Below are positions 36,681-46,125 of a stretch of DNA of 64,000 nucleotides, piece by piece; position 1 is the first letter of the stretch, and every line of letters begins with the position of its first letter. The stretch spans positions 96,275 to 160,274 of the forward strand of contig JAIELX010000016.1 in the NCBI GenBank assembly GCA_019752635.1, read 5' to 3'. Below the pieces are notes generated by a model. The model did no database searches. It had not been told where the DNA came from and was given only the letters and a program-made list of their open reading frames with translations. Position numbers and translations under genes: made by a program. Source of the DNA: Candidatus Obscuribacterales bacterium. Lineage in GTDB: Bacteria; Cyanobacteriota; Vampirovibrionia; Obscuribacterales; Obscuribacteraceae.

Positions 36681-38483
36681 GTGCCTACAAACCCAGAGTT
36701 CATACGAAATTTTTCGATCATTGCTCACATTGATCACGGTAAGTCTACTTTGGCAGACAGGTTGCTGGAAACCACCGGCACCATTACCAAGCGCGAGATG
36801 CAAGAACAAGTCCTCGATAGCATGGACATTGAGCGCGAGCGCGGAATCACCATCAAAGCGCAAGCGGCGCGCATGGAATACAAAGCGAAGGACGGTCAAA
36901 CCTACATTCTCAATTTGATTGATACACCCGGGCACGTTGACTTCGGATATGAAGTATCACGTGCGCTGGCCGCGTGCGAAGGAGCCCTTCTGGTGGTTGA
37001 CGCCAGCCAGGGGGTCGAAGCGCAGACGCTGGCAAATGTTCAGTTAGCAATGGACAACAACCTGGAGATCGTCCCGGTTCTCAACAAGATCGATCTGCCC
37101 AGCGCCGAGCCTGAGCGCATTTGCAAAGAAATCGAAGACTTGCTCATGATTCCGGCAGAATCAGCGATCCATGTGAGCGCAAAGTCCGGGCTGGGCATCG
37201 GAGATGTACTTGAAGGCATCGTCAACCTGATTCCGCCGCCAAAACCAATCGACGGCAAGCCGTTACGCGCACTTGTATTCGACAGCTATTTCGACAGCTA
37301 TCGCGGCATTATTGTCTACTTCCGAATATTGGACGGCAACCTCAAAGTCGGCGACAAGATTCGTTTCATACAAAACGAAAAAGACTTTGAAATCACCGAA
37401 CTGGGCGTGCTGAAACCAAAACAAGTGCCATGCGGCGACCTCGGTCCCGGCGAAGTGGGTTGGCTTGCAGCCGCAATAAAAGACGTGGCCGTCTGGGTGG
37501 GCGATACAATCACGCACACCGACAATCCGGCTTCAGAAGCATTGCCCGGGTACCGCCCGGCAAAACCAATGGTGTTTGCCGGAATCTATCCGGTCGATAA
37601 CGATCAATTTACTGATTTGCGCGACGCGCTCGACAAACTGAAGCTGAACGACGCTGCACTATTTTTCGAACCGGAAACATCCGATGCTTTGGGCTTCGGC
37701 TTCCGATGCGGGTTCCTGGGATTGCTGCACATGGAGATTGTGCAAGAACGATTGGAGCGCGAGTACGCACTAACCCTGATCACAACGGCACCATCCGTGC
37801 TTTATCGAGTGACAAAGACCGATGGCACGGTGATTATGGTTGAAAATCCAGCAAAACTGCCACCACCGACCTATCGTGAGATGATCGAAGAACCGTTCGT
37901 GGAAGCGAACATCATCGTCCCGAAAGATTATGTCGGCAATGTTATGGAGCTAGCTCAGGGACGCAGAGCCGTTTTTATCGACATGAAGTACCTCGACGAT
38001 AGACGCGCGATGTTGCACTATGACATTCCGCTGGCCGAAATCATAACTGACTTCTTCGACCAATTGAAATCACGCACCAAAGGCTATGCCAGTTTGGACT
38101 ACCACATAAAAGACTATGTGGAATCCCGGCTCGTTAAATTGGACATCTTAATCAACGGTGAACCAGTCGATGCGTTGTCGGCAATTGTTCACACCGATCG
38201 GGCCGCTTCCTACGGAAGACTACTGGCCGAAAAGCTCAAGAAGCTTATTCCTCGTCAGATGTTCGAGGTTCCCATTCAAGCCGCTATTGGTGGGAAAATA
38301 GTTGCTCGGGAAACTCTTTCGGCGCAACGCAAAAACGTTCTAGCAAAATGCTACGGCGGCGACATTTCTCGAAAACGCAAACTTTTGGATAAACAAAAGG
38401 AAGGCAAAAAGAGGATGAAGTCCGTCGGACGCGTCGACATTCCACAGGAAGCATTCATGGCGTTGCTGAAACTAGAAGAATAA
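36681..38483 (+). CDS. lepA: elongation factor 4 (LepA)
   Basis: Ribosome-associated translational GTPase that helps assembly and back-translocation under stress. GTPase motifs: [16 protein letters not shown] (G1), RGITI (G2), DTPGH (G3), NKIDLP (G4) and the SAK of VSAKSGLG (G5). The C-terminal LepA-specific region carries [22 protein letters not shown] and a basic end [19 protein letters not shown]. Length 600 aa is exact for the family. GTG start. The SUFU-domain gene starts 6 bp after the stop, forming a row with def. Confidence 0.98.
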   Translation: MPTNPEFIRNFSIIAHIDHGKSTLADRLLETTGTITKREMQEQVLDSMDIERERGITIKAQAARMEYKAKDGQTYILNLIDTPGHVDFGYEVSRALAACEGALLVVDASQGVEAQTLANVQLAMDNNLEIVPVLNKIDLPSAEPERICKEIEDLLMIPAESAIHVSAKSGLGIGDVLEGIVNLIPPPKPIDGKPLRALVFDSYFDSYRGIIVYFRILDGNLKVGDKIRFIQNEKDFEITELGVLKPKQVPCGDLGPGEVGWLAAAIKDVAVWVGDTITHTDNPASEALPGYRPAKPMVFAGIYPVDNDQFTDLRDALDKLKLNDAALFFEPETSDALGFGFRCGFLGLLHMEIVQERLEREYALTLITTAPSVLYRVTKTDGTVIMVENPAKLPPPTYREMIEEPFVEANIIVPKDYVGNVMELAQGRRAVFIDMKYLDDRRAMLHYDIPLAEIITDFFDQLKSRTKGYASLDYHIKDYVESRLVKLDILINGEPVDALSAIVHTDRAASYGRLLAEKLKKLIPRQMFEVPIQAAIGGKIVARETLSAQRKNVLAKCYGGDISRKRKLLDKQKEGKKRMKSVGRVDIPQEAFMALLKLEE

Positions 38484-38489
38484 TTCGCA

Positions 38490-39242
38490 ATGAGCGACGA
38501 AGACGAAAAGATAATGTACCAAACCTGGAAAACCAGAGATGTACTTTATCGTCAGCTCTTCGGTCCCCACAAATTCAACTTGCCGAAAGTATATGCGCCG
38601 CCTACGGTTGAAATTCAGGATGTGAAAACATCGGCTGATATTGCTGCGATTCTCGGCACGACAATTTCCGAAAACGACATCACCATAATGGTGTATGAGC
38701 CGAATGACAGACACCCTTACTGGATGTATGTCACCTCCGGATTGAGTAATCCCTGGTTCGGCAAGGGAGACGGAGAGGTTGCCGGGTTCGGACATGAACT
38801 GGTGTTGAAAACGAAAACGCCGGGACGATGGCAGTTTCGACTGCTGCGCCGGCTGGCGTCGTATGTGCTCACCTACTCGGGAACGCTACAGCCCGGTGTC
38901 ATGCTCGAATTCGACATGCCACTTTTTTACTCCGGCCCGCAACGCTTAGACGGAGTAATGATTTGGTATGTGGATGAAGCGCAAGACTGTATTTACGAAC
39001 TTCCGAACGGTCGCTTCGGAGTAATCTCGGTGCTCGGCATATTGAGCGATGAAGCAGAATTTGTGCGCTCTTTCTCCGACGGCACCTTCTGCATGCAGCA
39101 ACTCCTGCGCCACGCCGGCTACGGACAGGTAACAGATCCGATGCGAGACTCAATAATGTCCTTGCCGGAAATCAAAGAAAAAATCTACTCGTTACGCTCA
39201 TACGCCTCCCTCTTCACGCCGGAGGGGAGCGCGGAACAATGA
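38490..39242 (+). CDS. suppressor-of-fused (SUFU) domain protein
   Basis: Bacterial SUFU-like domain protein of 250 aa. The diagnostic stretch is MYVTSGLSNPWFGKGDGEVAGFGHELVLKT, followed by the family's alternating strand/helix core (LEFDMPLFYSGPQRLDGVMIWYVDEA) . In bacteria SUFU domains often occur as immunity proteins of toxin systems, but here the gene sits between lepA and def with tight spacing and no toxin-like neighbour, so a housekeeping or regulatory role is equally likely. It overlaps def by an ATGA. Confidence 0.85.
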   Translation: MSDEDEKIMYQTWKTRDVLYRQLFGPHKFNLPKVYAPPTVEIQDVKTSADIAAILGTTISENDITIMVYEPNDRHPYWMYVTSGLSNPWFGKGDGEVAGFGHELVLKTKTPGRWQFRLLRRLASYVLTYSGTLQPGVMLEFDMPLFYSGPQRLDGVMIWYVDEAQDCIYELPNGRFGVISVLGILSDEAEFVRSFSDGTFCMQQLLRHAGYGQVTDPMRDSIMSLPEIKEKIYSLRSYASLFTPEGSAEQ

Positions 39243-39769
39243 TAGACCCGGAAGACATTCCTGTAAAACATGTCGGCTCATCAATCATTCGTTCGGTCTC
39301 CAAAACGGCGCAAGACATGGACGAAGCACGCGCGGTGGTCGACAAACTGATCGTCAAGCTTCGCCAGCTAAAAGGCGCGGGACTGGCTGCGCCGCAGATT
39401 GGCGTGCCGCTTCGAATTCACATAATAGAAGTGCAAAAGAACGAACTGTTTCCGAACAGACCCGAGGTACCGCTGATCGTGATGATCAATCCCGAGGTCA
39501 CGTTCCCGCCCTGCGACATGCTAACCGAATGGGAAGGTTGTTTCAGCGTGCCCGGGTATGCAGGGCGCGTACCGCGTTACGCAACCGCTCACGCAAAATG
39601 GTTGGACTACGACGGTAATGTCTGCGAAGAGACTTTCCACGGCTACCCGGCAAGGGTAGTGCAACATGAGTTCGATCATTTAAACGGCGCAGTATATCTG
39701 GATCGCATGCCGGACATGCTGACGTTGGCCACCACAGAAAACTATATGATTTTGCGAGACCGGACCTAG
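39239..39769 (+). CDS. def: peptide deformylase
   Basis: Metal hydrolase that removes the N-formyl group from new proteins. All three motifs are present: GAGLAAPQIG (residues 46-55), EGCFSVPG with metal ligand Cys101, and QHEFDH with His143, catalytic Glu144 and His147. 176 aa is normal. EGCFS in place of EGCLS is a common variant. The start overlaps the SUFU gene stop (ATGA), so translation is coupled within lepA-SUFU-def, three genes connected with translation. Confidence 0.96.
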   Translation: MIDPEDIPVKHVGSSIIRSVSKTAQDMDEARAVVDKLIVKLRQLKGAGLAAPQIGVPLRIHIIEVQKNELFPNRPEVPLIVMINPEVTFPPCDMLTEWEGCFSVPGYAGRVPRYATAHAKWLDYDGNVCEETFHGYPARVVQHEFDHLNGAVYLDRMPDMLTLATTENYMILRDRT

Positions 39770-39938
39770 AACCGTGTAACCGCAATTTCACTTTTGTGGT
39801 CTAACTTCAGTGTTCAGGAAGGCACATCGCGGACACTTCGCCGCAAACATGGCGTTGCACCGTCAGTCGGCGCGCAGGGAGCTTGGGAGGGCAAGCTGCG
39901 CATTAAAAGCCACTGCGTCAACGATGGGGAGAACAAGC

Positions 39939-40601
39939 ATGAGACAGACAGACTTCGACAGCTCAGCCGACAGACTTACACCGCGGCTTGACACTCTTAG
40001 CACTGCACAAAATGATGCGGCGGCACTGCTCGAAACGCGCAGCGCAGGACAGCCCCCGTCCCATTCGGAACACTTGCCTGATTTAATGCTAGCTCAGGGT
40101 CCGGGGCTACCCGACCGTCTCGGCACCGCCAGCGATGCCGCAAGCGGGGTCAACCTGGCCAGTCGCGGTCGGTACGGCAATAATCCCTTCTTCAACGCGA
40201 GCTCAGGCGCAGTGGGTCTAGTGACCGGATTCGACGTAAGTCCGACGACTGTCGCCGGCTGGGTCAGCGATTCGTTCAGCAGAATCGCTGTTCTGAACGA
40301 TGTTTTGGGCGGTAGCCGCCCTGCCGATTTTCGTCCGATTAACGGGCATGATGGCAATCCAGCCGTTTGCGCCGTAAGACCAGGTGGTTCGACGCCAACG
40401 GTCCCCTTCAGAATCGATGGCGCGGACACGCCGGTGGCTATTGATTTGCCCGGGCTCCGCGGTAGCGCAGTTGTCTTCGTGACCGATGGACGCCGCATCA
40501 TGGCGATCGATCCCCGAAACAACGACACCTGGCAATTGCAACGCAACTCTGTAGTCGGAATCGGCACAGGCTACTCCTGGAGTCCCGTTCGCCGCCGCTA
40601 G
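39939..40601 (+). CDS. hypothetical protein with possible CAP-like segment
   Basis: 220 aa, function not recognised. The ATG at 39939 is chosen because a GGGGAG box lies upstream and the earlier part of the open frame is not protein-like. The segment NPFFNASSGAVGLVTGF...TVAGWVSDSFSRIAVLN resembles the W-x-x-S-x-x-H/S-R-x-x-hydrophobic-L core of CAP/SCP-type secreted proteins, but key His/Glu residues are not evident, so this is only a hint. A Pro/Gly-rich beta region and basic SPVRRR end follow. No clear signal peptide. Confidence 0.55.
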   Translation: MRQTDFDSSADRLTPRLDTLSTAQNDAAALLETRSAGQPPSHSEHLPDLMLAQGPGLPDRLGTASDAASGVNLASRGRYGNNPFFNASSGAVGLVTGFDVSPTTVAGWVSDSFSRIAVLNDVLGGSRPADFRPINGHDGNPAVCAVRPGGSTPTVPFRIDGADTPVAIDLPGLRGSAVVFVTDGRRIMAIDPRNNDTWQLQRNSVVGIGTGYSWSPVRRR

Positions 40602-40782
40602 TAATCCACCCGGCGAATATTATCGATCGTTTTAAACAATTGCACAATCGAGCCGCGCCCCCCGGACCTGATTCCACAACACTGCCCGACCTTGCAGCTT
40701 AGCCTTGCCCCCGGCTTGCCAGTGTTCGCGGCCGCCGGCATCCAAGCATGCAATAATGGACGCGCCCGGCCAGGAGCGCGCC

Positions 40783-43638
40783 ATGAAATCCGATTTAAAA
40801 GCAGAAGACCGCAACAAGCCCCTGCGTGATGATGTAAAGCAACTGGGCTCGCTTTTAGGCGAAACCATAAAGCGAATGGAAGGCGACCTGGTCTACTCGC
40901 AGGTCGAGAATCTCAGACAGCTCAGCAAGTCGTTGCGTCAAGATGACAGCGCCGCAGACGAGCTGCGCAACTTAATCGACACATTGGATTTGGACACCTC
41001 GGAACGCGTTATCAAAGCGTTTCTAAGCTACTTTGATTTGATAAACATCGCCGAACAGCATCACAGAGCAAGAAGGCGAGCTCAGGGCGATTCAGAGAAT
41101 CCTGAATTGGCGAAACCCGACTCGTTGGCCGGACTTTTCCAGCGTTTATCGGATCGCTCAGTCGCGCTGGACCAGATTCTCGACACCATTCTCAATCTCA
41201 ACATTGAAGTGGTCTTCACTGCGCATCCAACGGAGATAACCCGGCGCACAGTGCTGCTTAAGCAACTAGAAATCGCGAAGCAACTTTATCGCCGCGATCA
41301 TCCCCCGCTGTCCAGCAGCGAACATCGCCGCTTGGAACGAGAACTGCGAGCAACAATCGAAGCCCTTTGGCTGACTGATCACATCATCCACTTCAAACCG
41401 GCAGTGCTGGATGAAGTGCGATACGGACTTTATCACTTCGACCAAGTCGTAATTGATGCTGTTTTAGAAGTACATGAAGAACTGCTTGATCGCTGCCGGA
41501 GCGCAGCCTCCACATTGGGTCGAAACCTTCCATCCGACCTCGTGTTCATGAAGTTCGGTTCCTGGATTGGCGGCGATCGCGACGGCAATCCTTTTGTTAC
41601 TTCAGCAGTAACCGAGAAGGCGCTGAAGTATCATGCCACAGTAATTCTCAATCGCTACCTCAAGAATCTTGAAACAGTCTTCCAACACTTGAGCCACTCC
41701 GGCAACTGGATTCCAATCAGCGATGAACTTAGCGCATCCCTGGAGCAGGACTCGATTCTTCTCCCGCAAATAGTGGAACGTCATTCGCGTCGATTCGGAA
41801 ATGAGCGCTACCGCCTCAAACTGCTTTTCATTCAGGAGAAACTCAGACGCACACTGGAAGCGCTGGAAACGGAAAACGGGGTCGTAGAAGGCGCGTATTC
41901 CAACTGCAATGAATTTCAGCAAGAACTCACCCTATTGAAAAACTCGCTGCTGGAAACAGGCTGCCAGGACAGTTTGAGAAGCCTCGAACAACTAAGTTAC
42001 GCGGTAGACGTATTTGGATTTCACCTGGTAAAGCTTGATGTGCGACAACATAGTGAACGACATACTCGTGCCATAGATGAATTGACCCGCGTTTTGGAGT
42101 TAACACCGACGCCTTACGCCGAAATGACCGAAATTGAGCGCTGTCAGTGGCTGACGAAAGAACTCTCCTCCAAGCGTCCGCTCGTACCGGCCGAACTTTG
42201 CTTCTCGGAAGAAACTAACGACGTGCTTTCAGTAATGCGAGCATTTGCTCGCTGCCAGGACCGCTACTCCACCAAGGCACTCGACACTTACATAGTAAGC
42301 ATGACGCGCTCGGCCAGCGATCTTCTCGGGATACTACTGCTGGCCCGTGAGGCACGAATCTTGTTCGACCCTCGCCACCCGAAGCGAACACTAAGCCTGG
42401 TGCCACTTTTTGAAACCATTCACGATTTGCAGAGCGCACCGGGGTTGTTCAGACAGTTACTTGAGTTGCCTCTTTACCGCGCGTACATCAAGTCTCGCGG
42501 CGACTTGCAAGAAATAATGATCGGCTACTCCGACAGCGGCAAGGATGGAGGAATCGTCACCTCCAATTGGGAACTATATAAAGTTCAAAAGGAGCTGGCA
42601 AAGATTGCATCCGAGTACGGCATCAAGTTGCGCCTGTTTCACGGACGCGGCGGCACAATCGGACGTGGCGGCGGACCCACTCACAAAGCCATTCTCGCCC
42701 AGCCAACAGGCACAGTCGCCGGAAGACTGAAGTTAACTGAACAAGGCGAAGTTATTTCGGCCAAATATGCACTGCCGTCAATTGCGGTGCGCAACTTCGA
42801 CCAGCTAGCGGCAGCAGTCATAGACAGTACCCTCCGGCAAAAACCAACTGACGAAACGCAAGCGCAGCAGGACGCCGACGCTGCCAAATTCATGGAAGAG
42901 TTCTCCACAGAAGCTTGCCGCGCCTATCGCGCTCTTGTATATGGCGACCCGGACTTCATAGACTTCTTCGAACAAGCAACACCGATTCAAGAAATCGGGC
43001 AACTACAACTGGGCTCAAGGCCGACCCGCCGAAACAAAGGCAGCAAATCAATTGAAGATCTGCGAGCGATTCCCTGGGTGTTCGCCTGGACCCAAAGCCG
43101 CTTCATGCTTCCGGCATGGTATGGCTTCGGCAGCGCCTATCGCTCATACTTGGAGCAAAACGGACCGCATGCACTTCAATCAATTCGCAAGCTGTATTCG
43201 CGTTGGAGCTTTTTGCGAGTCTTGATATCGAAAGTGGAAACTTCGCTTGCCGTCGCCGACATGAAAATTGCCGGCTACTATGCGGAGAATTTGGTGCCGT
43301 CGAACGCGCTGCGCGATAAGTACCTCACACGAATCTTCAAAGAGTATGAGGACAGCAGGCAAGCAATTCTCGACATAACCGAACAGTCCGAACTGTTGGA
43401 CGGAAATGAGTTGCTGCGTCGCTCCATCACGCTGCGCAATCCCTACGTCGATTCACTAAGCTATCTGCAAGTGCGGTTCATAAAGGAACTGCGTCAGCGA
43501 AACGAGAGCGAAGAGAATGCCGGTGCAGCTCCAAAACCAGCAACCACAAGCGAAAAATCAACAGCTCATGACGCCCTTCTTGAAACCGTATTGATGAGCA
43601 TAAATGGCGTCGCCATCGGACTTCAGAGCACCGGCTAA
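40783..43638 (+). CDS. ppc: phosphoenolpyruvate carboxylase
   Basis: Adds bicarbonate to phosphoenolpyruvate to make oxaloacetate, refilling the TCA cycle. Bacterial-type enzyme of 951 aa with VVFTAHPTEITRRT (catalytic His near residue 147), GGDRDGNPFVT near 263, GYSDSGKDGGIVTSNWELY, and the active-site loop FHGRGGTIGRGGGPTHKAI near 618. The C-terminus differs from the classical ...RNTG end (here NGVAIGLQSTG), so the usual terminal Asn-Thr-Gly is only partly kept. AGGAG precedes the ATG at 40783; the open frame reaches back to 40705. Monocistronic. Confidence 0.96.
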   Translation: MKSDLKAEDRNKPLRDDVKQLGSLLGETIKRMEGDLVYSQVENLRQLSKSLRQDDSAADELRNLIDTLDLDTSERVIKAFLSYFDLINIAEQHHRARRRAQGDSENPELAKPDSLAGLFQRLSDRSVALDQILDTILNLNIEVVFTAHPTEITRRTVLLKQLEIAKQLYRRDHPPLSSSEHRRLERELRATIEALWLTDHIIHFKPAVLDEVRYGLYHFDQVVIDAVLEVHEELLDRCRSAASTLGRNLPSDLVFMKFGSWIGGDRDGNPFVTSAVTEKALKYHATVILNRYLKNLETVFQHLSHSGNWIPISDELSASLEQDSILLPQIVERHSRRFGNERYRLKLLFIQEKLRRTLEALETENGVVEGAYSNCNEFQQELTLLKNSLLETGCQDSLRSLEQLSYAVDVFGFHLVKLDVRQHSERHTRAIDELTRVLELTPTPYAEMTEIERCQWLTKELSSKRPLVPAELCFSEETNDVLSVMRAFARCQDRYSTKALDTYIVSMTRSASDLLGILLLAREARILFDPRHPKRTLSLVPLFETIHDLQSAPGLFRQLLELPLYRAYIKSRGDLQEIMIGYSDSGKDGGIVTSNWELYKVQKELAKIASEYGIKLRLFHGRGGTIGRGGGPTHKAILAQPTGTVAGRLKLTEQGEVISAKYALPSIAVRNFDQLAAAVIDSTLRQKPTDETQAQQDADAAKFMEEFSTEACRAYRALVYGDPDFIDFFEQATPIQEIGQLQLGSRPTRRNKGSKSIEDLRAIPWVFAWTQSRFMLPAWYGFGSAYRSYLEQNGPHALQSIRKLYSRWSFLRVLISKVETSLAVADMKIAGYYAENLVPSNALRDKYLTRIFKEYEDSRQAILDITEQSELLDGNELLRRSITLRNPYVDSLSYLQVRFIKELRQRNESEENAGAAPKPATTSEKSTAHDALLETVLMSINGVAIGLQSTG

Positions 43639-43827
43639 TCCACTGAAGCTTGGCAGCGCCCCGGATTAACTCCCGCTCACAGAACACAATTACACGCGAC
43701 CTTGATTGCTCTTTAGCAGGAATTCACCCGAGAGATCGAGAGCGCCCCGCGCCCATTTCCGCCCGCTCCGTCAGTCTTTTCAGCGACAGTACCGCAGCCT
43801 CAAACGCACAAGAAGAGAGTCCTTCAG

Positions 43828-43871
43828 TGGGACGAGTCCCATTGTTGATAAGAAACCCGCGAACTTACTAT
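43828..43871 (+). promoter_or_regulatory. TGGGA-N4-TCCCA dyad next to a candidate promoter
   Basis: TGGGA (43828-43832), CGAG, TCCCA (43837-43841) form a dyad matching the one at 29824. Directly after it TTGTTG (43842-43847), an 18-bp spacer and TACTAT (43866-43871) could be the promoter of the HExxH protease gene, with the dyad placed like an activator site. Confidence 0.4.
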
Positions 43872-43924
43872 GGCATTGCTGGTTAATCGGGTGGCTTCGA
43901 AACTCTCTTTCTCAGAGGCTGCCA

Positions 43925-45289
43925 ATGCAAAACATTCTAGAAGCCGATTGCGCCGTCGCTAACAAGGACAATAGCAAGCCAACCGATGCTCATTCGCATG
44001 CGGATCATTCGCATGCTCACGATTGCTCTCGCTGCAATATGACAGCAGACCGATTGCGCGAGCAGCCTGCGGAAAGGTTGCCTCGTGTCGAAGAACACAA
44101 AGAGCCGGCGCGCACTCCCGCCGAAGAGAAGCGGATAAATGACTTTCAGACCAAGCACGCAATCGATGTTTCACTCAAAGGTAAAGAGTACGAGTACAAA
44201 ATCAGTGTAGGTGGCACGGACAAAGTACTGTTTACCACCGATGCCTCGCAAAAGGGACTCGAAGACGCAGAGGCACGAATTGCAAAGTTGGTCCAGGATA
44301 AACAAGACGAATTGACAAAAACCTTCAAAGTAACCTTCAGCAAAGAAGGTGACGACGTCATTCAACAATGGATCGAGAAGGCGGATTGCACCTGGGAACG
44401 GGGTCCCATGGTCAAGGCACGTTCACCGCAACTACTTGAACTTTACGGAATCGAAGCGGCTATCTATCGCTCACAACCAAGCCAGTTAGACAAGACAAGC
44501 GCGGAAGCAATCAAGTTTCACTTCCTCAAGGACAATTATTACAAAGACCAGCCGGTCCTTGCGTACTACATAAGCAGCGACAAAGACGGCAAACCGTCAG
44601 TCTACTTCGAACCCGGCGCCAACAAGGACAAGCCGGCGACAGAAGCCGACGCCAATCGACTCAAGCGACATCAACTCTTCAGCATTGAAGCACTGACGAT
44701 ACACGAACTGGCTCACAATCATCAGAAAAAAATGGGATGGTACGAGCCCGCCGAGAAAGAGAAACTTGCTAAATCCATCGGCTGGCTTCCCTTTGTCGAT
44801 CCTAAGACCAATGAGCAGGATTGGCTTCTGAAGGGCAAAAATGGCGAACTTTACCGTCGCGGCAAAGACCACTGCAAAGACACCCATGTCTGGGTAAAAT
44901 GCAGCAAAAATGGCGAACCTCTGGATGCTAACGACAAACCGGTCGCAAAATTCAAAGACGCCAAAACATACACACGAGATGAAGTTACCGCACGCGCCCT
45001 GGTGCCACCAATCACGTACTACTTCGTCAATCCCACAGAAATGTTCGCGGAAGGTCTCATGTTTGTGCGTCTTGACCAAAAGCGCCGCGAGGAATTGATC
45101 AAAGCCAGTCCAGTTCTATTCGATGCTTGCAAGAACCAGGATCAGGAAGAACTGAATTTGAACTACGGCAAAAATGGTGACGGTTCGCCAAAATATATTC
45201 GCAGCGCAGACGGCAAAGTAGTAGAAAATAATGCCGCTAACCGCAAAGAGGTTAGTGATTTCGAACAGAAAGCCAAAACGAAGAAATAG
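43925..45289 (+). CDS. HExxH zinc metalloprotease-like protein with His-rich N-terminus
   Basis: 454 aa. The zinc motif HELAHNHQKK places ligands His260 and His264 with catalytic Glu261; a conserved late segment TYYFVNPTEMFAEGLMFVR probably brings the third ligand (Glu). The N-terminus is His/Asp/Cys-rich (AHSHADHSHAHDCSRC) and could bind metal. No signal peptide, so export is uncertain. Such lone HExxH proteins with an NPxEMFAEG helix resemble the lethal-factor/anthrax-toxin-like peptidase fold. AGAGG precedes the ATG; the longer frame from 43706 is not protein-like. The next gene starts 11 bp after. Confidence 0.72.
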   Translation: MQNILEADCAVANKDNSKPTDAHSHADHSHAHDCSRCNMTADRLREQPAERLPRVEEHKEPARTPAEEKRINDFQTKHAIDVSLKGKEYEYKISVGGTDKVLFTTDASQKGLEDAEARIAKLVQDKQDELTKTFKVTFSKEGDDVIQQWIEKADCTWERGPMVKARSPQLLELYGIEAAIYRSQPSQLDKTSAEAIKFHFLKDNYYKDQPVLAYYISSDKDGKPSVYFEPGANKDKPATEADANRLKRHQLFSIEALTIHELAHNHQKKMGWYEPAEKEKLAKSIGWLPFVDPKTNEQDWLLKGKNGELYRRGKDHCKDTHVWVKCSKNGEPLDANDKPVAKFKDAKTYTRDEVTARALVPPITYYFVNPTEMFAEGLMFVRLDQKRREELIKASPVLFDACKNQDQEELNLNYGKNGDGSPKYIRSADGKVVENNAANRKEVSDFEQKAKTKK

Positions 45290-45300
45290 GGAAGCACTCG

Positions 45301-45762
45301 ATGCAAAGCGACTCACTACCTGACGTCAACTTGTTTGATGCATCCATCGAACGCTTCGGTTGGCGTTGGACCGACGGTTTGTGCGGTCTGATTCCGAACG
45401 TCTCAACCCTCGATGATGCCACCAGCAAATTCGGCACGATAACAAACACCAGTGAATTGGCAAACGGCGTTACGTACGACTTTCTCAACGGCGGGATAAG
45501 AGTCACTGTTTTGACCGGTGCCAAAACCATACGAACGATAGTTCTGCAATACAGACCGGAGACCAGCCAAATGATGCCACCAGACATGGCGGCAGCGATG
45601 GCAATGTTCGGAAAGCTTTCTGCTACGCGCCTTGATCGATTCGAGGGCGTCGTTTTCGAACGCCCCGGAATGCGCATCATCTGCGATCCCGCACTGATCC
45701 CGGAACGAGTGCTTCGCGTGGAGGTGTTTTCGCCGGTCACCGAAGAAAACTATTGTCCGTAA
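45301..45762 (+). CDS. hypothetical protein (153 aa)
   Basis: Not recognised. A soluble alpha/beta-looking protein (FGTITNTSELANGVTYDFLNGG, RVTVLTGAKTIRTIVLQY) with a Met/Ala-rich helix PPDMAAAMAMFG. GGGAAG lies before the ATG. It follows the HExxH protease by 11 bp and is probably cotranscribed, perhaps as an accessory or inhibitor; that is inference from position only. Confidence 0.6.
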   Translation: MQSDSLPDVNLFDASIERFGWRWTDGLCGLIPNVSTLDDATSKFGTITNTSELANGVTYDFLNGGIRVTVLTGAKTIRTIVLQYRPETSQMMPPDMAAAMAMFGKLSATRLDRFEGVVFERPGMRIICDPALIPERVLRVEVFSPVTEENYCP

Positions 45763-45842
45763 AATCCTGGCGGCATCCTCAAATCTGTGCGCAATCGGGC
45801 ATTAGTCCGCTAGCTCAAACAGCGGGGGTCAAGAGGAAGGCG

Positions 45843-46028
45843 ATGAGCGAAGCTGCACAGGCAACCGAGCTCTTCGATAACGCTAAGAAATCCCTTGAAG
45901 AGACTGAAGGACGATACCGGTGGGGGGCGCAACCTTGTCCGTTGCAAACACTGCACGATAACGAAACTACACGCAATTTTCGCGTGCGTGTGGCCTTGTC
46001 ACAAAAATTCCACAACCTGATCTTATAG
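45843..46028 (+). CDS. possible 61-aa small protein or gene remnant
   Basis: ATG with a good AGAGGAAGG ribosome site, then MSEAAQATELFDNAKKSLEE..., helical and protein-like for ~45 residues. The last 12 codons lie inside the conserved promoter of the small RNA unit that follows: the -35-like box is at 46000 and the TAG stop sits within the -10. The C-terminus may therefore be the result of truncation by insertion of the RNA unit. Confidence 0.45.
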   Translation: MSEAAQATELFDNAKKSLEETEGRYRWGAQPCPLQTLHDNETTRNFRVRVALSQKFHNLIL

Positions 46029-46035
46029 TTAACTC

Positions 46036-46108
46036 ACCAGCCCAATCAACCCGATGTGAGACCGCTTCAGTTCAGGTTCCCCGAGCAACCTTTACTGAGG
46101 CGTTTTCA
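46036..46108 (+). ncRNA. small RNA candidate, orphan copy of the array family
   Basis: Promoter CACAAA (46000-46005), 18 bp, TATAGT (46024-46029). The predicted transcript starts at ACCAGCCCAATCAACCC and ends in a terminator stem CGCTTCAGT (46063-46071) / ACTGAGGCG (46094-46102), T-run, with inner stem AGGTT/AACCT around loop CCCCGAGC. Nearly the same RNA as the first array unit 15.5 kb away (61569). It lies between the 61-aa frame and the convergent SDR gene. Confidence 0.7.
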
Positions 46109-46125
46109 TTGGCGCACCACTATAT

